Shown here piece by piece: positions 31,028 through 40,146 of a DNA stretch of 64,000 bases. Numbering within the stretch: position 1 is the first letter of the stretch; each line of letters starts with the position of its first letter. Where the stretch lies: the NCBI RefSeq assembly GCF_000733855.1, contig NZ_JPOJ01000001.1, positions 2,931,001-2,995,000 of the forward strand. Reading direction: 5' to 3'. Source of the stretch: Methylomicrobium agile. GTDB taxonomy: Bacteria; Pseudomonadota; Gammaproteobacteria; Methylococcales; Methylomonadaceae. The notes beneath the pieces were generated by a model. That model saw only the letters and a program-made list of their open reading frames with translations, made no database searches and was not told the origin of the DNA. Made by a program: the position numbers and the translations under genes.

Positions 31028-31728
31028 TTATATTGCTGGATAGAGGGATTTTAATTTCACCCGAGCATTTTGAGTCGTAAACCGCCAATCCACACGAACG
31101 CCCCTCTGATTCCGTTGATCTTGCCAAGCCTTTATTTCACGCTTTAACGCGTCTTGATCGGGTATGCGCCGATTTAGGCATTGTCGAGCCATAACGCCAA
31201 TTTCTATTTCTGCCATATCCAACCCACTGCCATGCTTTGGGGTATAGTGAATCTCAATCCGTTCCGCAATGCTGCGCGCTTCTTCCGGCTTGAATGCGGT
31301 ATAAAGCGAACTGAGCTTATGAGTGTTCAGGTTATCCATCACCAAAACGATTTTCTTCTTTTCAGGGAAATGCTCATCGACTAACTCTTTGACAACCTGT
31401 GCCCAATCGGCTTGGGTATGATGATCGGTCACCTTGACCTGACGCCATCCGTCAAGCGGTGCAAACAGCATAAATAAATGGCTGACGCCGTTACGTTCAT
31501 ATTCAAAATCATATTTTCCGGGTTCGCCGGGTCTGGCTGGCAACGGGGTTCGTGTTTCTTTAATGTGTTGTTTACTGGTTTCATCCAGGCAAACCAACAC
31601 CTCGTCGTCGGTATAGGTTCGCTGATACGTTTCCAAAACATCTTCCATCGCACACACAAAATCGGCATTCGCTTGCGGGGGAATGCACCAACACTCCTTT
31701 AACCACGGTTTAAGCGCATTTTTTTTAA
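31028..31728 (-). CDS. IS630 transposase, second reading frame (DDE half)
   Basis: Reached by -1 frameshift from the upstream frame; the catalytic residues are in VLVCLDETSKQH (Asp), IVLVMDNLNTHK (Asp) and HYTPKHGSGLDMAEIEIG (Glu). It continues to a stop at 31028 with no internal disruption, so the element may still be active. An internal ATG at 31657 exists but would give only the catalytic half. Confidence 0.8.
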
Positions 31729-32160
31729 AGTGGTCCTCACCGTTTCATCACTGACTGAATCGACCAGCTTGCATTCAACCAGTTTGTCAGCCAACAATTG
31801 CATGCTCCATTCCGCTCGCCCCTCGGGAGGATTCGTACAGGCTGTGGCAACCAGAAAGGCTTCGGCGGCACCATCCAGCTTTTTCGAGCGGAAACGCGCC
31901 TGCACCTTTGGGTTGAGAGCGGATTCCAAGCCTTCTTCCACAAACCGCTGACGAACGCGTTCGGCGCTGCTGGCACTGATGTTCAAAGCCTCTGCGATAT
32001 CTTGATCTTTTTTGGCCGGCGTGCCTCCCGATTCATCACATTGCAAGAGTATTCGGGCGTGAGTGAGTTTTCGTGACGATGCGCGGCCTTTATTGAGAAA
32101 CCCCATTAACTCACTTCGTTCGGTTTCAGTCAGTTTTACGCGATATTTTTTTGCTGGCAT
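31699..32160 (-). CDS. IS630 transposase, first reading frame (DNA-binding half)
   Basis: 153 residues: a helix-turn-helix half with KDQDIAEALNISASSAERVR and MQLLADKLVECKLVDSVSDE. Just before its stop the mRNA reads through eight A (complement of about 31721-31728). A -1 slip there continues into the catalytic half, a signal typical for this IS family; without the slip the protein ends after KKMRLNRG. Confidence 0.82.
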   Translation of the reverse strand: MPAKKYRVKLTETERSELMGFLNKGRASSRKLTHARILLQCDESGGTPAKKDQDIAEALNISASSAERVRQRFVEEGLESALNPKVQARFRSKKLDGAAEAFLVATACTNPPEGRAEWSMQLLADKLVECKLVDSVSDETVRTTLKKMRLNRG

Positions 32161-32323
32161 AGCTTAATTATTTTCAATTTCATTGGCTTGCTGCAGGAGA
32201 TTAAAATATTACATTAACTATTTATCAAAGCAAGTTTGGTGCGCTACTAGATTCAGCTAACGACAATTTGAGAGTGGGGCACCTAAATTGTCCAAAGGAC
32301 CGGAGTTTGACCGTAAGCAGGGC

Positions 32324-32354
32324 AAAAAAAGGCCTTGCATTTCTGCAAGGCCTT
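32324..32354 (-). terminator. Terminator belonging to the duplicated tRNA end
   Basis: A perfect stem of AAAGGCCTTGCA and TGCAAGGCCTTT around TTTC, read on the minus strand, is followed by a T run. It stands just beyond the tRNA-like fragment, in the same relation as the terminator beyond the true tRNA-Asn, though with a different stem sequence. Confidence 0.75.
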
Positions 32355-32363
32355 TACTTTATT

Positions 32364-32412
32364 TGGCTTTCCCGGACGGGTTCGAACCGCCGACCCGGTG
32401 ATTAACGGTTAC
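32364..32412 (-). other. Duplicated 3' end of tRNA-Asn, probable attachment site
   Basis: 49 bases match the 3' half of the tRNA-Asn gene at 36167-36242 with five mismatches, including the CCA end, T-arm and part of the anticodon arm. A 25-bp block (32382-32406) is identical to 36185-36209. The similarity stops after the anticodon stem. An integrase gene starts 150 bp further on. This is what a tRNA-targeted integrative element leaves at its far end. Confidence 0.75.
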
Positions 32413-32559
32413 CCATCATGGCATTTTTTAAGCTATTGATTGACAATATAAATTCAATGCAAGCTATTGTTTATTATCGCATTACTCATTTCTTGACATT
32501 TCGCTAACATTCTCTAAAAATGCCTTAAATCTTGTTTCATTCTTGACCCAGAGGGCACT

Positions 32560-33087
32560 ATGGCGGAAAAACTCAACTTCACTCAAAAGCGGATCGCAGA
32601 ACTTCCGATACCGGAAAGCGGGCGTTTGGAATACTACGACAGCGGCTGCCCAAAATTGACTTGCCGGGTAAGCAGTACCGGCGTGAAATCATTCGTCCTG
32701 CTGAAATGGACGGGGCGGACGGCGCAGCGCGTCACTTTGGGACGCTTTCCTGATCTGACCGTCGATGATGCGCGGTGGATGGCGCGGGATGCGTTGGGCG
32801 AGTTTGCCCAAGGCGTCAACCCGACCGAAGAAAAACGCAAGCAACGCCACCGCAACATTACCCTGCAAGAATTGCTCGATAAGTATCTGGCCGACAAAAC
32901 CGACTTGCGCGAAGCGTCCGTGCTGGACTATACCAAAAAGATCAAACAAGGCTTCCCCGACTGGCTCGATAAACCGATCAGCGAAATCACCCGTGATAAG
33001 GTGCTGGCACAGCGCACCAAGCTGACCGGCGGCCGGGATAACAAATTGCGCGTGCTGCGGCTGCTGAAAAACACGGCGGAGATTTAA
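32560..33087 (+). pseudogene. Tyrosine integrase, truncated (N-terminal half only)
   Basis: 175 residues comprise the arm-type DNA-binding DUF4102 domain (FTQKRIAELPIPESGRLEYY, then LGRFPDLTVDDARWMARDAL) and the start of the core-binding domain (ITLQELLDKYLADKT). The catalytic domain with its Arg-His-Arg-Tyr residues is missing; at about 33082 the sequence changes into an IS3 transposase fragment. It lies next to the tRNA-like attachment site, so it was probably the integrase of the island. Confidence 0.85.
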
Positions 33088-33407
33088 AGCGACGACAAAC
33101 TCCAAGCATAATCTTCCGGTTGTCGATAACCACTTGGATCGGCAATTTGCAGTACAGCGACCGAATCAGGTCTATGCGGGCGACATCACTTACATTCATA
33201 CCCCGGAAGGTTGGTTGTATTGAGTGGTAGTCATCGATTTGTTTTCTCGGCAAATCGTTGGTTGGTCAATGGCCGAACAGATGCGGACCAAGCTGGTGAA
33301 TGATGCGTTATTGATGGCCATTTGGAAGCGTAAACCGGCAAAAGGCCGACTCTGGCATACCGACCGAGGGAGCCAATATGCTTCCGAAAGCCACCGGGCA
33401 TTACTAA
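33082..33407 (+). pseudogene. IS3 family transposase OrfB, fragment 1
   Basis: This encodes [19 protein letters not shown], the first catalytic Asp in [14 protein letters not shown], an in-frame TGA at about 33221, then VVVIDLFSRQIVGWS and the second Asp in HTDRGSQYASESHRALL. It is cut at 33407 by an IS5 insertion. The matching C-terminal fragment is at 35688-35873. The N-terminal half of OrfB and all of OrfA are gone. Confidence 0.82.
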
Positions 33408-34592
33408 GGAACCGCTGAACTAATCCAACTCCGAGCGTTCCCCCTCGACCTAAGCGTCGTTTTTTTAAAAAGTGCTTACCCGTTAATCAGATAATCCAAA
33501 CTTGCTCGATTGTTATCACCGTCTACCGTGTTCGGGCACACGGTAGACGGATTTCGGCCTAGGCCGCCATCAACTGGCGGTGCAGCAAATACAAATTGGC
33601 CAAGCCCACCAGCCCATTGACTTGAGCGGTGTTTTTCTTCAACCCCCGGTAACGGGTCTTGCGAAAACCGAATTGGCATTTGATGATCCGGAAGATGTGC
33701 TCGACGCGCGCTCTGACCGATGCGTATTGGCGGTTGCGCTTACGTTGGCGGTTCGACAGGTTTTTGCCCGGTTTCCGCTTATCGTTGACACACCAGTTCA
33801 GCCCCAGATAGTGCGAGCCCTTCTTATAGTCGTCGCTGGTGTAGCCGGCGTCGGCAAAGATGGCTTGATCGTCTTCACGCAATAGCTTGGGCAATTCCAC
33901 GATGTCGGCGGTATTGGCCGCCGTCACCGTCACGCGGTGGACCGCGCCTGACTTCACGTCGGCACCGACATGGATTTTCATCCCGAAATACCATTGGTGG
34001 CCTTTCTTGGTTTGGTGCATGTCCGGGTCACGCTGCTGCGCTTGGTTCTTGGTCGAGCTGGGAGCATGAATAATCGTGGCATCCACCATTGTGCCTTTGG
34101 AGACCAACAGGCCGCGTTCCTTCAAATAATGGTTGATCGTCGCCAACAGCACTTCAGTCAGCTTGTGCTTTTCCAACCAATGACGGAAGTTGAGGATCGT
34201 CGTTTCGTCCGGCAGCGCTTCGGTGACGCTGCCGAAGCCGGCAAAACGGCGAATGCTGTCGATTTCATATCGTGCGTCTTCCATCTGGCGGTCCGAGTAG
34301 CTGAACCATTGTTGCATGCAGTAAATGCGCAACATGCGATTCAAGGCCATCGGTTGCCTCCCGCGCCGACCGCTTTGCGGATAATGCGCTTCGAGCTGGG
34401 CTAACAATAACGCCCACGGCACCACTGGCTCCATTTCCGACAGAAATTTTTCCCGTCGGGTTTGGCGCTTTTTGCTGCTGTATTCGAGTTTGGCAAAACT
34501 GCTTTGCGTCGGTGTGTTCATCGGCTTGTCCTGGCTGCGGTCTGATGCCTCTATTATCTCATCTGGCGGCCGGAGATTTAATCAGCGCTTCC
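33408..34592 (-). mobile_element. IS5 family insertion sequence, intact
   Basis: 1,185 bp with imperfect inverted ends: GGAACCGCTGAACTAATC from 33408 and the complement of GGAAGCGCTGATTAAATC ending at 34592. Flanks are CTAA (left) and TTAA (right), consistent with the YTAR target duplicated by IS5 elements, with one difference. It separates IS3 fragment 1 from a group II intron remnant. Confidence 0.85.
33559..34521 (-). CDS. IS5 family transposase
   Basis: 320-residue DDE transposase, uninterrupted. N-terminal DUF772-type domain with VVPWALLLAQLEAHYP and MALNRMLRIYCMQQWFSYSD; catalytic residues in GTMVDATIIHAPSS (Asp), IFADAGYTSDDY (Asp) and RARVEHIFRIIKCQFGFRKT (Glu in the YREK-like helix). 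Likely functional. Confidence 0.92.
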   Translation of the reverse strand: MNTPTQSSFAKLEYSSKKRQTRREKFLSEMEPVVPWALLLAQLEAHYPQSGRRGRQPMALNRMLRIYCMQQWFSYSDRQMEDARYEIDSIRRFAGFGSVTEALPDETTILNFRHWLEKHKLTEVLLATINHYLKERGLLVSKGTMVDATIIHAPSSTKNQAQQRDPDMHQTKKGHQWYFGMKIHVGADVKSGAVHRVTVTAANTADIVELPKLLREDDQAIFADAGYTSDDYKKGSHYLGLNWCVNDKRKPGKNLSNRQRKRNRQYASVRARVEHIFRIIKCQFGFRKTRYRGLKKNTAQVNGLVGLANLYLLHRQLMAA

Positions 34593-35679
34593 TTAAAGAA
34601 CAATCTGTATAAGCTATGGAATCGGTTGTCATCGGGCAGCTATTTTCCTCCGCCGGTAAAACGCGTCGAAATTCCCAAGGCGAACGGCAAGTTGAGGCCC
34701 CTGGGTATCCCGACCATCGCCGATCGAATCGCGCAGGCGCGGCAACGCTGCTGGCGGGATGACTGGGTGCTGGACATGGACATCCGCGGTTTCTTCGATG
34801 CGTTGGATCATAACTGGGTTATGAAGGCGGTTGCCAAGTACACCGGCTGTAGATGGACATTGCTGTACACCGAACGCTGGTTAAAGGCCGATGTGGTACT
34901 GCCGAGTGGAGAGCGGCTAAGCCGCGAGAAAGGCACGCCGCAGGGCGGCGTCATCAGTCCGTTACTGGCCAATATCTTTCTGCATTTGGTCTTCGATCAA
35001 TGGATGCAAAGGCACTTTCCATGTATCCATTTCGAACGCTATGCCGACGATATTGTGGTGCATTGCCGGAGTGAGAGTCAGCTGAAAATGATCGCGCATC
35101 AAATCAGGCGGCGGTTTACCCAGTGCGGTCTTGAACTCTGCGAGGAGAAAACCAAGATCGTGTACTGTAAGGACTCAAACCGAAGGGGAAGCTATCCAAA
35201 TCAGAGCTTCGATTTTCTGGGGGTACACCTTCAGACCCAGAAGCGTTCGCGATAGCAACGACAGGTTCTTTGTCAGCTTTTCACCGGCCGTCAGCCGTAA
35301 AGCGCTGAAAGCTATGAGAGCAAAGCTGAAAGGACATCCGTTGATAAAAGCGGGCTACCCTCGAAGCATTGAGGAGCTGGCTAGGGTCATTAATCCGATC
35401 ATCCAGGGATGGATCGCTTATTACGGCAGGTTTAGAAAATCGGCCATGTCGGCCATTTATAGCTATATCAACGACAAACTCTTGAACTGGATACGGCGGA
35501 AATTCAAACCGCTAAAGCGCCGGAAATGGCGTGCCGGTCAATGGTTGCGGGAGCTCTACCGACAAAATCCGACGTTATTTGCACATTGGCGCGTTTGGCT
35601 GAATAACAAGAGCCGTATGAATCGAGAGGTTCACGTACGATTCCTTGGGCAGCTGAAGGGGGAGGTTCCCTTCGGCTGA
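34593..35679 (+). pseudogene. Group II intron reverse transcriptase/maturase, degenerate
   Basis: Reverse transcriptase remnant. It opens inside domain RT-0/1 (KNNLYKLWNRLSSGSYFPPP, then GIPTIADRIAQ). About 30 residues appear deleted before the ARQRCWRDDWVLDMDIRGFF block. The catalytic YADD is present (FERYADDIVVHC). A frameshift at about 35215-35225 separates FDFLG from the maturase domain, which continues as RKALKAMRAKLKGHPLIKAG and NPIIQGWIAYYGRFRKSAM to a stop at 35679. The 5' end was removed at the IS5 boundary. Confidence 0.85.
35610..35643 (+). ncRNA. Group II intron domain V
   Basis: 34 bases beginning GAGCCGTATGAA and ending CACGTACGATTC fold into the conserved domain V hairpin with a GAGA loop. 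A domain VI-like hairpin follows (about 35645-35684), with the intron end near 35687. It lies inside the last codons of the maturase frame, the normal position. Confidence 0.8.
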
Positions 35680-35687
35680 CTCGACCC

Positions 35688-35873
35688 GTCTCGGAAAGCT
35701 TCTTTCATACCTTGAAAACTGAGCTGATTCATCATCAGACTTTTTGTAATCGGGATGACGCTAGGCAGGCTGTGTTTGAATATATCGAAGTGTTTTATAA
35801 CCGCGAGCGACTCCATTCTGCCAACGGCTATTTGTCGCCCGTAGACTACGAATTGCAGCAAAAAGCTGCTTAA
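35688..35873 (+). pseudogene. IS3 family transposase OrfB, fragment 2
   Basis: This begins right after the intron end with [16 protein letters not shown], containing the third catalytic residue (Glu), and ends [20 protein letters not shown] and a stop at 35873. Compared with intact OrfB about 20 residues are missing between the two fragments, lost with the 5' half of the intron. A TGTCCGGTAAAGTGTTGACA end sequence follows at 35879-35898. Confidence 0.8.
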
Positions 35874-36126
35874 CCGTGTGTCCGGTAAAGTGTTGACACA
35901 TCATGACGCCACTGGTAACGAGGCCGGTACACGTCGGGCACAATTTCAAAAACGGATAAAGATAGATGCCGAGGTACGCAGCCGGTACGTGCCGACAATG
36001 GTGAAGTTTCCCCAAGGGTTCCGTACTGACGGAGTGGGAGTTTTTGCGAAGAGAGGAAGGACAACAGCAATCGCTCTTATTTGTTCCCAAACTTGCCCCG
36101 GCATTGACCCGAAAAATTCAGGCAAT
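35874..36126. other. IS3 end and unassigned island sequence
   Basis: About 250 bp between the IS3 fragment and the tRNA-Asn terminator. The first 25 bases look like the IS3 inverted end. The remainder has no recognisable gene. Confidence 0.5.
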
Positions 36127-36157
36127 AAAAAAGGGCTTAGATTTTCGTCTAAGCCCT
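36127..36157 (-). terminator. Terminator of the csrA-tRNA transcript
   Basis: On the minus strand AAGGGCTTAGA and TCTAAGCCCTT pair around CGAAAA and are followed by six T, 10 bp beyond the tRNA-Asn CCA end. Confidence 0.88.
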
Positions 36158-36166
36158 TGATTTATT

Positions 36167-36242
36167 TGGCTCCCCCGGACGGGCTCGAACCGCCGACCCG
36201 GTGATTAACAGTCACCTGCTCTACCGACTGAGCTACAGGGGA
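36167..36242 (-). tRNA. tRNA-Asn (anticodon GTT)
   Basis: 76 bases with encoded CCA. Acceptor stem TCCCCTG/CGGGGGA, D-arm TAGCTCAGTCGGTAGAGCA, anticodon loop CTGTTAA and T-loop GGTTCGAGCC fold as a standard cloverleaf. Its 3' part is duplicated at 32364-32412. Confidence 0.97.
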
Positions 36243-36266
36243 ATGAATGTCGATAAAATTGCTAAT

Positions 36267-36343
36267 TGGCGCGCCCGGAGAGATTCGAACTCCCGACCGC
36301 TCGGTTCGTAGCCGAGTACTCTATCCAGCTGAGCTACGGGCGC
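36267..36343 (-). tRNA. tRNA-Arg (anticodon ACG)
   Basis: 77 bases with encoded CCA; acceptor stem GCGCCCG/CGGGCGC, anticodon loop CTACGAA, T-loop AGTTCGAATC. It lies 24 bp from tRNA-Asn on the same transcript. Confidence 0.97.
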
Positions 36344-36423
36344 CTAATTTATTTTCCCATTATCCTTGGTTTTTATCTCTTTGTCAACAAATCCCTTTGT
36401 ATTTTTATGAGTAGTTTAAAACG

Positions 36424-36516
36424 TGGCGGAGAGAGAGGGATTCGAACCCTCGATGGGCTTTATAGGCCCATACTCCCTTAGCAGGGGAGCGCCTTCAGCC
36501 TCTCGGCCATCCCTCC
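36424..36516 (-). tRNA. tRNA-Ser (anticodon GCT)
   Basis: 93 bases with encoded CCA and the long variable arm of class II tRNAs; acceptor stem GGAGGGA, anticodon loop CTGCTAA. It starts 9 bp after the csrA stop, the csrA-serV-like arrangement common in gammaproteobacteria. Confidence 0.97.
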
Positions 36517-36525
36517 AGATCGGTT

Positions 36526-36723
36526 TTAATTTGAGTTGTCTGTATCAGTAGATTCAGCTTGCTCTTTTTTGATGCGTTCGTAGATTTCTTCCCTGTGAAC
36601 AGAGACTTCTTTCGGCGCATTAACTCCGATGCGTACTTGATTGCCTTTGACTCCAAGCACTGTGACGGTTACGTCATCACCTATCATTAATGTCTCACCT
36701 ACCCGACGAGTCAAGATAAGCAT
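36526..36723 (-). CDS. csrA: Carbon storage regulator CsrA
   Basis: 65-residue RNA-binding dimer that controls translation at GGA motifs. [18 protein letters not shown] forms the first strands with the RNA-binding Arg, and [19 protein letters not shown] the last strand and helix. The GGGAGAGAGG site precedes the ATG. Followed by three tRNA genes and a terminator. Confidence 0.97.
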   Translation of the reverse strand: MLILTRRVGETLMIGDDVTVTVLGVKGNQVRIGVNAPKEVSVHREEIYERIKKEQAESTDTDNSN

Positions 36724-37054
36724 AGCCTCTCTCCCTAATCACATTGAAAACTCACTGTTCTTCACAGCATCCAACTCATAAGCGGAAATTATAACATCAA
36801 TTTTTGATAATTGAAAATCTAATCGGACATCTTTTCATTGTGGCGGGTTTTTTGCATACAATCTTTCCTTTGCACTTTTTTCGGTTGCTTTTTTACGTTT
36901 TTTCTGAAGACATTGAAAAACTGAAAGTATCCCAATAGTATGTTTGGAGGGATGGGCAGCGCTTTAGCGGGCAGCCGGGTTACCTCCCCACAAGAAACAT
37001 GGGATAATTCGCCCTCATCGAACCTCTTTTCCCCACTTGCACTTTAATAATAAA

Positions 37055-38722
37055 ATGGCGCAATACATCTATTCAATGAATCGGGTCGGAAAAATCGTTC
37101 CGCCCAAGAAATACATCCTGAAAGACATCTCGCTGTCATTCTTTCCCGGCGCAAAGATCGGCGTTTTGGGCTTGAACGGTTCCGGTAAATCGACGTTGTT
37201 AAAAATCATGGCCGGCATCGACAAGGAAATCGAAGGCGAAGCGATTCCCCAAAAGGGCATTTATATCGGCTATCTTTCGCAGGAGCCGCAACTGGATCCG
37301 AACAAGAGCGTGCGCGGCAACGTCGAAGAAGCGGTCGCGGACATCAAGGCCGTTCTGGACCGCTTCAATGAAGTGAACAATGCGTTCGCGGATCCCGATG
37401 CCGATTTCGATGCACTGTTGGCCGAGCAGGCCGAGCTGCAGGAAAAAATCGAGGCGGCCGGCGCTTGGGAACTGGACAGGAAGCTCGAAATCGCTGCCGA
37501 CGCCTTACGCTTGCCGGATTGGGATGCCGATGTAACGAAATTGTCGGGCGGTGAAAAACGCCGGGTCGCACTTTGCAGGCTGTTGCTTTCCAACCCGGAT
37601 ATGCTGCTTTTGGACGAGCCTACCAACCATCTGGACGCCGAATCGGTCGCCTGGCTGGAACGTTTCCTGCACGATTATCCCGGCACCGTGGTGGCGGTGA
37701 CGCACGACCGCTACTTCCTGGACAATGTCGCCGGCTGGATTCTGGAGCTCGACCGGGGCGCGGGCATTCCGTGGGAAGGCAATTATTCGAGCTGGCTGGA
37801 GCAGAAGGAAAAACGTCTGGAGCAGGAAGAAAGGCAGGAAACTTCCCGCCAGAAAGCGATGAAGGCCGAATTGGAATGGGTGCGCTCGAATCCGAAGGGG
37901 CGCCATGCGAAAAGCAAGGCCCGTCTGGCGCGTTTCGAAGAGTTGTCCTCGGTCGAGGTGCAAAAACGCAACGAGACTCAAGAAATCTATATTCCGCCGG
38001 GACCTCGCCTCGGCGATGTGGTGATTCATGCCGACCATATCGGCAAAGGGTTCGGCGACCGGTTGTTGATCAGCGAGCTGAGCTTCAAACTACCGCCCGG
38101 CGGTATTGTCGGCATCATCGGCCCGAACGGGGCCGGTAAGACCACTTTGTTCAGAATGATGGCAGGGCTGGAAAAACCGGATTCGGGGACTTTGACGATT
38201 GGCCAGACCGTGCAGTTGTCGTATGTCGATCAGCTGCGCGATGATATGAATCCGAACCATACGGTCTTCGAAGAAATCTCGGACGGGCTCGATGTCATCA
38301 CCGTCGGCAAATACGAAACACCGTCGCGCGCGTATGTGGGGCGTTTCAATTTTAAGGGCGCGGATCAGCAGAAGCGGATAGGGGACTTGTCCGGCGGCGA
38401 GCGTAACCGGGTGCATCTGGCCAAGCTGTTGAAAAGCGGCGGCAACGTGTTGCTGCTGGACGAGCCGACTAACGATCTGGACGTCGAAACGCTGCGTGCG
38501 CTCGAAGAAGCTTTGTTGGCTTTCCCCGGTTGCGCGGTGGTCATCTCGCACGACCGCTGGTTTCTGGACCGGATCGCGACGCACATTCTGGCGTTCGAAG
38601 GCGATAGCCAGGTGGTCTGGTTCGAAGGCAACTATCAGGACTACGAAGCCGACCGGCATCGCCGTTTGGGCAGCGACGCGGACAATCCGCACCGTATCAA
38701 ATACAAAAAATTGAGCCAGTGA
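37055..38722 (+). CDS. ettA: Energy-dependent translational throttle protein EttA (ABC-F)
   Basis: 555-residue soluble ABC-F protein that binds the ribosomal E site and gates translation by ATP level. Two ATPase domains: Walker [10 protein letters not shown] and GPNGAGKTT, signature LSGGEKRR and LSGGERNR, Walker [12 protein letters not shown] and [11 protein letters not shown]. The linker between them has the charged PtIM-type helix [21 protein letters not shown] take the ATG at 37055 ([13 protein letters not shown]), the family start. Its 3' end has a decayed duplicate at 44121-44313. Confidence 0.96.
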   Translation: MAQYIYSMNRVGKIVPPKKYILKDISLSFFPGAKIGVLGLNGSGKSTLLKIMAGIDKEIEGEAIPQKGIYIGYLSQEPQLDPNKSVRGNVEEAVADIKAVLDRFNEVNNAFADPDADFDALLAEQAELQEKIEAAGAWELDRKLEIAADALRLPDWDADVTKLSGGEKRRVALCRLLLSNPDMLLLDEPTNHLDAESVAWLERFLHDYPGTVVAVTHDRYFLDNVAGWILELDRGAGIPWEGNYSSWLEQKEKRLEQEERQETSRQKAMKAELEWVRSNPKGRHAKSKARLARFEELSSVEVQKRNETQEIYIPPGPRLGDVVIHADHIGKGFGDRLLISELSFKLPPGGIVGIIGPNGAGKTTLFRMMAGLEKPDSGTLTIGQTVQLSYVDQLRDDMNPNHTVFEEISDGLDVITVGKYETPSRAYVGRFNFKGADQQKRIGDLSGGERNRVHLAKLLKSGGNVLLLDEPTNDLDVETLRALEEALLAFPGCAVVISHDRWFLDRIATHILAFEGDSQVVWFEGNYQDYEADRHRRLGSDADNPHRIKYKKLSQ

Positions 38723-39066
38723 ACGCTTTATAATAGCTGAAGCTTGGTTCTGCAAGGTTTCCACACGCGGCGCTCATCGTGATACGCCTCGGCTAGCTTG
38801 ATCCAATCGACGACGGACCGGCAGGCGTTCAAAGCCAGCTTTGAGCTCCACTACTTGAGTTTTGCAGGACCGGGTATAATGATGGGCACGCGGCTTGGGA
38901 ACCGGTTGACGGAAGAATCCCGGCGTTTCGAGCTTGGGCTACATTCTTCTATTTATGCCCTTTGGATACGTAACGCACGGGAACGACGATAGGGGATGTA
39001 GTACGGCTTACGGCTAGGCCGAGGATTATCGAAGGGCTATGTAATGATACATAGGACTGCACGGGG
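38723..39066. repeat. Spacer with first copy of the pilin-locus repeat
   Basis: 344 bp between ettA and pilE1 with no gene. Bases 38800-39020 are closely similar to 43400-43670, and the core 38825-38880 (CAGCTTTGA, then TTGAGTTTTGCAGGAC) recurs a third time at 49011-49073. All copies have the same orientation. Confidence 0.8.
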
Positions 39067-39474
39067 CTATTTTTTCCAGCAATCGGCGCTTGCATAGCCC
39101 GTATAGTCTTTCCCGTCCTGATTTACGGCAAACGTGCCGCAAGTAGAATCGGTAAACGGGCTTCTGGGCGTTGCTGTTAGGGTGTAGGTCGTCGCATTCG
39201 GCGTTCCGGTAATGGCAACCGTGTAGTAGCCATCGGGCGATGTACCGGAAACGCCGATGGCATCGAGCGAGGCGCTGTAGGCGGTATGTGTCGTCCGGTA
39301 TTTTTCCTGAGCCATCTGCGCGCTCAACAAAGCGGATTTACCGTCGGCGCGCTTGGCTTGTTTGACATACTCCGTATAAGCGGGATAGGCGATCGATGCG
39401 AGAATGCCGATAATGGCGATGGCAATCATCAATTCGATCAATGTAAACCCTGCAAGTCGCCTGAAAGTGTCCAT
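39067..39474 (-). CDS. pilE: Type IV pilin-like protein PilE (cluster 1)
   Basis: 135-residue prepilin. A short leader ends at Gly, with [19 protein letters not shown] as the methylated N-terminal helix (cleavage before Phe9, Glu at +5), then [20 protein letters not shown]. The C-terminal part has two Cys (CGTF and ADCWKK) that would form the disulfide loop. This is the PilE/minor pilin type that sits beside FimT-PilVWX sets. Divergent from fimT. Confidence 0.92.
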   Translation of the reverse strand: MDTFRRLAGFTLIELMIAIAIIGILASIAYPAYTEYVKQAKRADGKSALLSAQMAQEKYRTTHTAYSASLDAIGVSGTSPDGYYTVAITGTPNATTYTLTATPRSPFTDSTCGTFAVNQDGKDYTGYASADCWKK

Positions 39475-39657
39475 TCATTTACCTTTATTAGACTGTTTAT
39501 TCGCACAAGCATAGCACAACAGTCTATAGTTATCGTGGAAATGGGCCGGCGAATAAATAAGCGTCATCGTGCAGGCGATGGCCCCTCTGTTTAAGCGCTT
39601 GGGTATAGAAAATACCTTCGCGGCAATTGATTGAAATTAAAGAATAGGTAGGGCGAC

Positions 39658-40146
39658 ATGAAAAAATTGGGGAATTCCGGCTTTACGCTGCTCGAGCTCA
39701 TGATAGTCATCGCCATCGTCGCCATTCTGGCAGCGATGGCTGGGCCTTCGTTTAATGCCACCCTCGAAAAGCAGCGTCTCATTAGTGCGGCGGAAGCGAT
39801 GCTGGCCGACCTGCGTTGGGCGCGTGCCGAAGCCATCGTGCGCAATCAAAAAATCAGAGTCACGTTTACCACCGGCGGCGCATGGAGTTACGCCATCCGG
39901 GTCGGCCCTGGCGGCAGCAACACCCTGCTCAAAACCGTCAACGGCAGCGACTTTCCCGCGACCACCTTGGCCTCGGCCAGTTTTGCCGGCGGCGTTGCCT
40001 ATACTACTTTCGATCCGATACGTGGCATTAATCCCAACAATGGTACCGCCACGATCACTTCCAATCACTTCAGCGTCGGCGTCAAGGTCAGCACGTTAGG
40101 CCGGGCGCGGATTTGCGGCTCAATCGGAGGCTACGAAGCATGTTAA
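39658..40146 (+). CDS. fimT: GspH/FimT family pseudopilin (cluster 1)
   Basis: 162-residue minor pseudopilin. Leader plus SGFTLLELMIVIAIVAILAA; then the GspH/FimT core ADLRWARAEAIVRNQKIRVTF. C-terminal Cys pair CGS and EAC. It overlaps pilW by 7 bp and begins the cluster 1 operon. Confidence 0.92.
   Translation: MKKLGNSGFTLLELMIVIAIVAILAAMAGPSFNATLEKQRLISAAEAMLADLRWARAEAIVRNQKIRVTFTTGGAWSYAIRVGPGGSNTLLKTVNGSDFPATTLASASFAGGVAYTTFDPIRGINPNNGTATITSNHFSVGVKVSTLGRARICGSIGGYEAC

Larger units (their letters stand above)
31012..32249 (-). mobile_element. IS630 family insertion sequence, near-complete
   Basis: About 1.24 kb. The ends TAGTAG...CCAAGCTT (31012 on) and its imperfect complement ending GCGCTACTA (32249) match at about 17 of 24 positions as terminal inverted repeats. 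It encodes two overlapping frames of one transposase joined by a run of eight A. It is inserted directly beside the preceding IS630 remnant. Confidence 0.75.
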
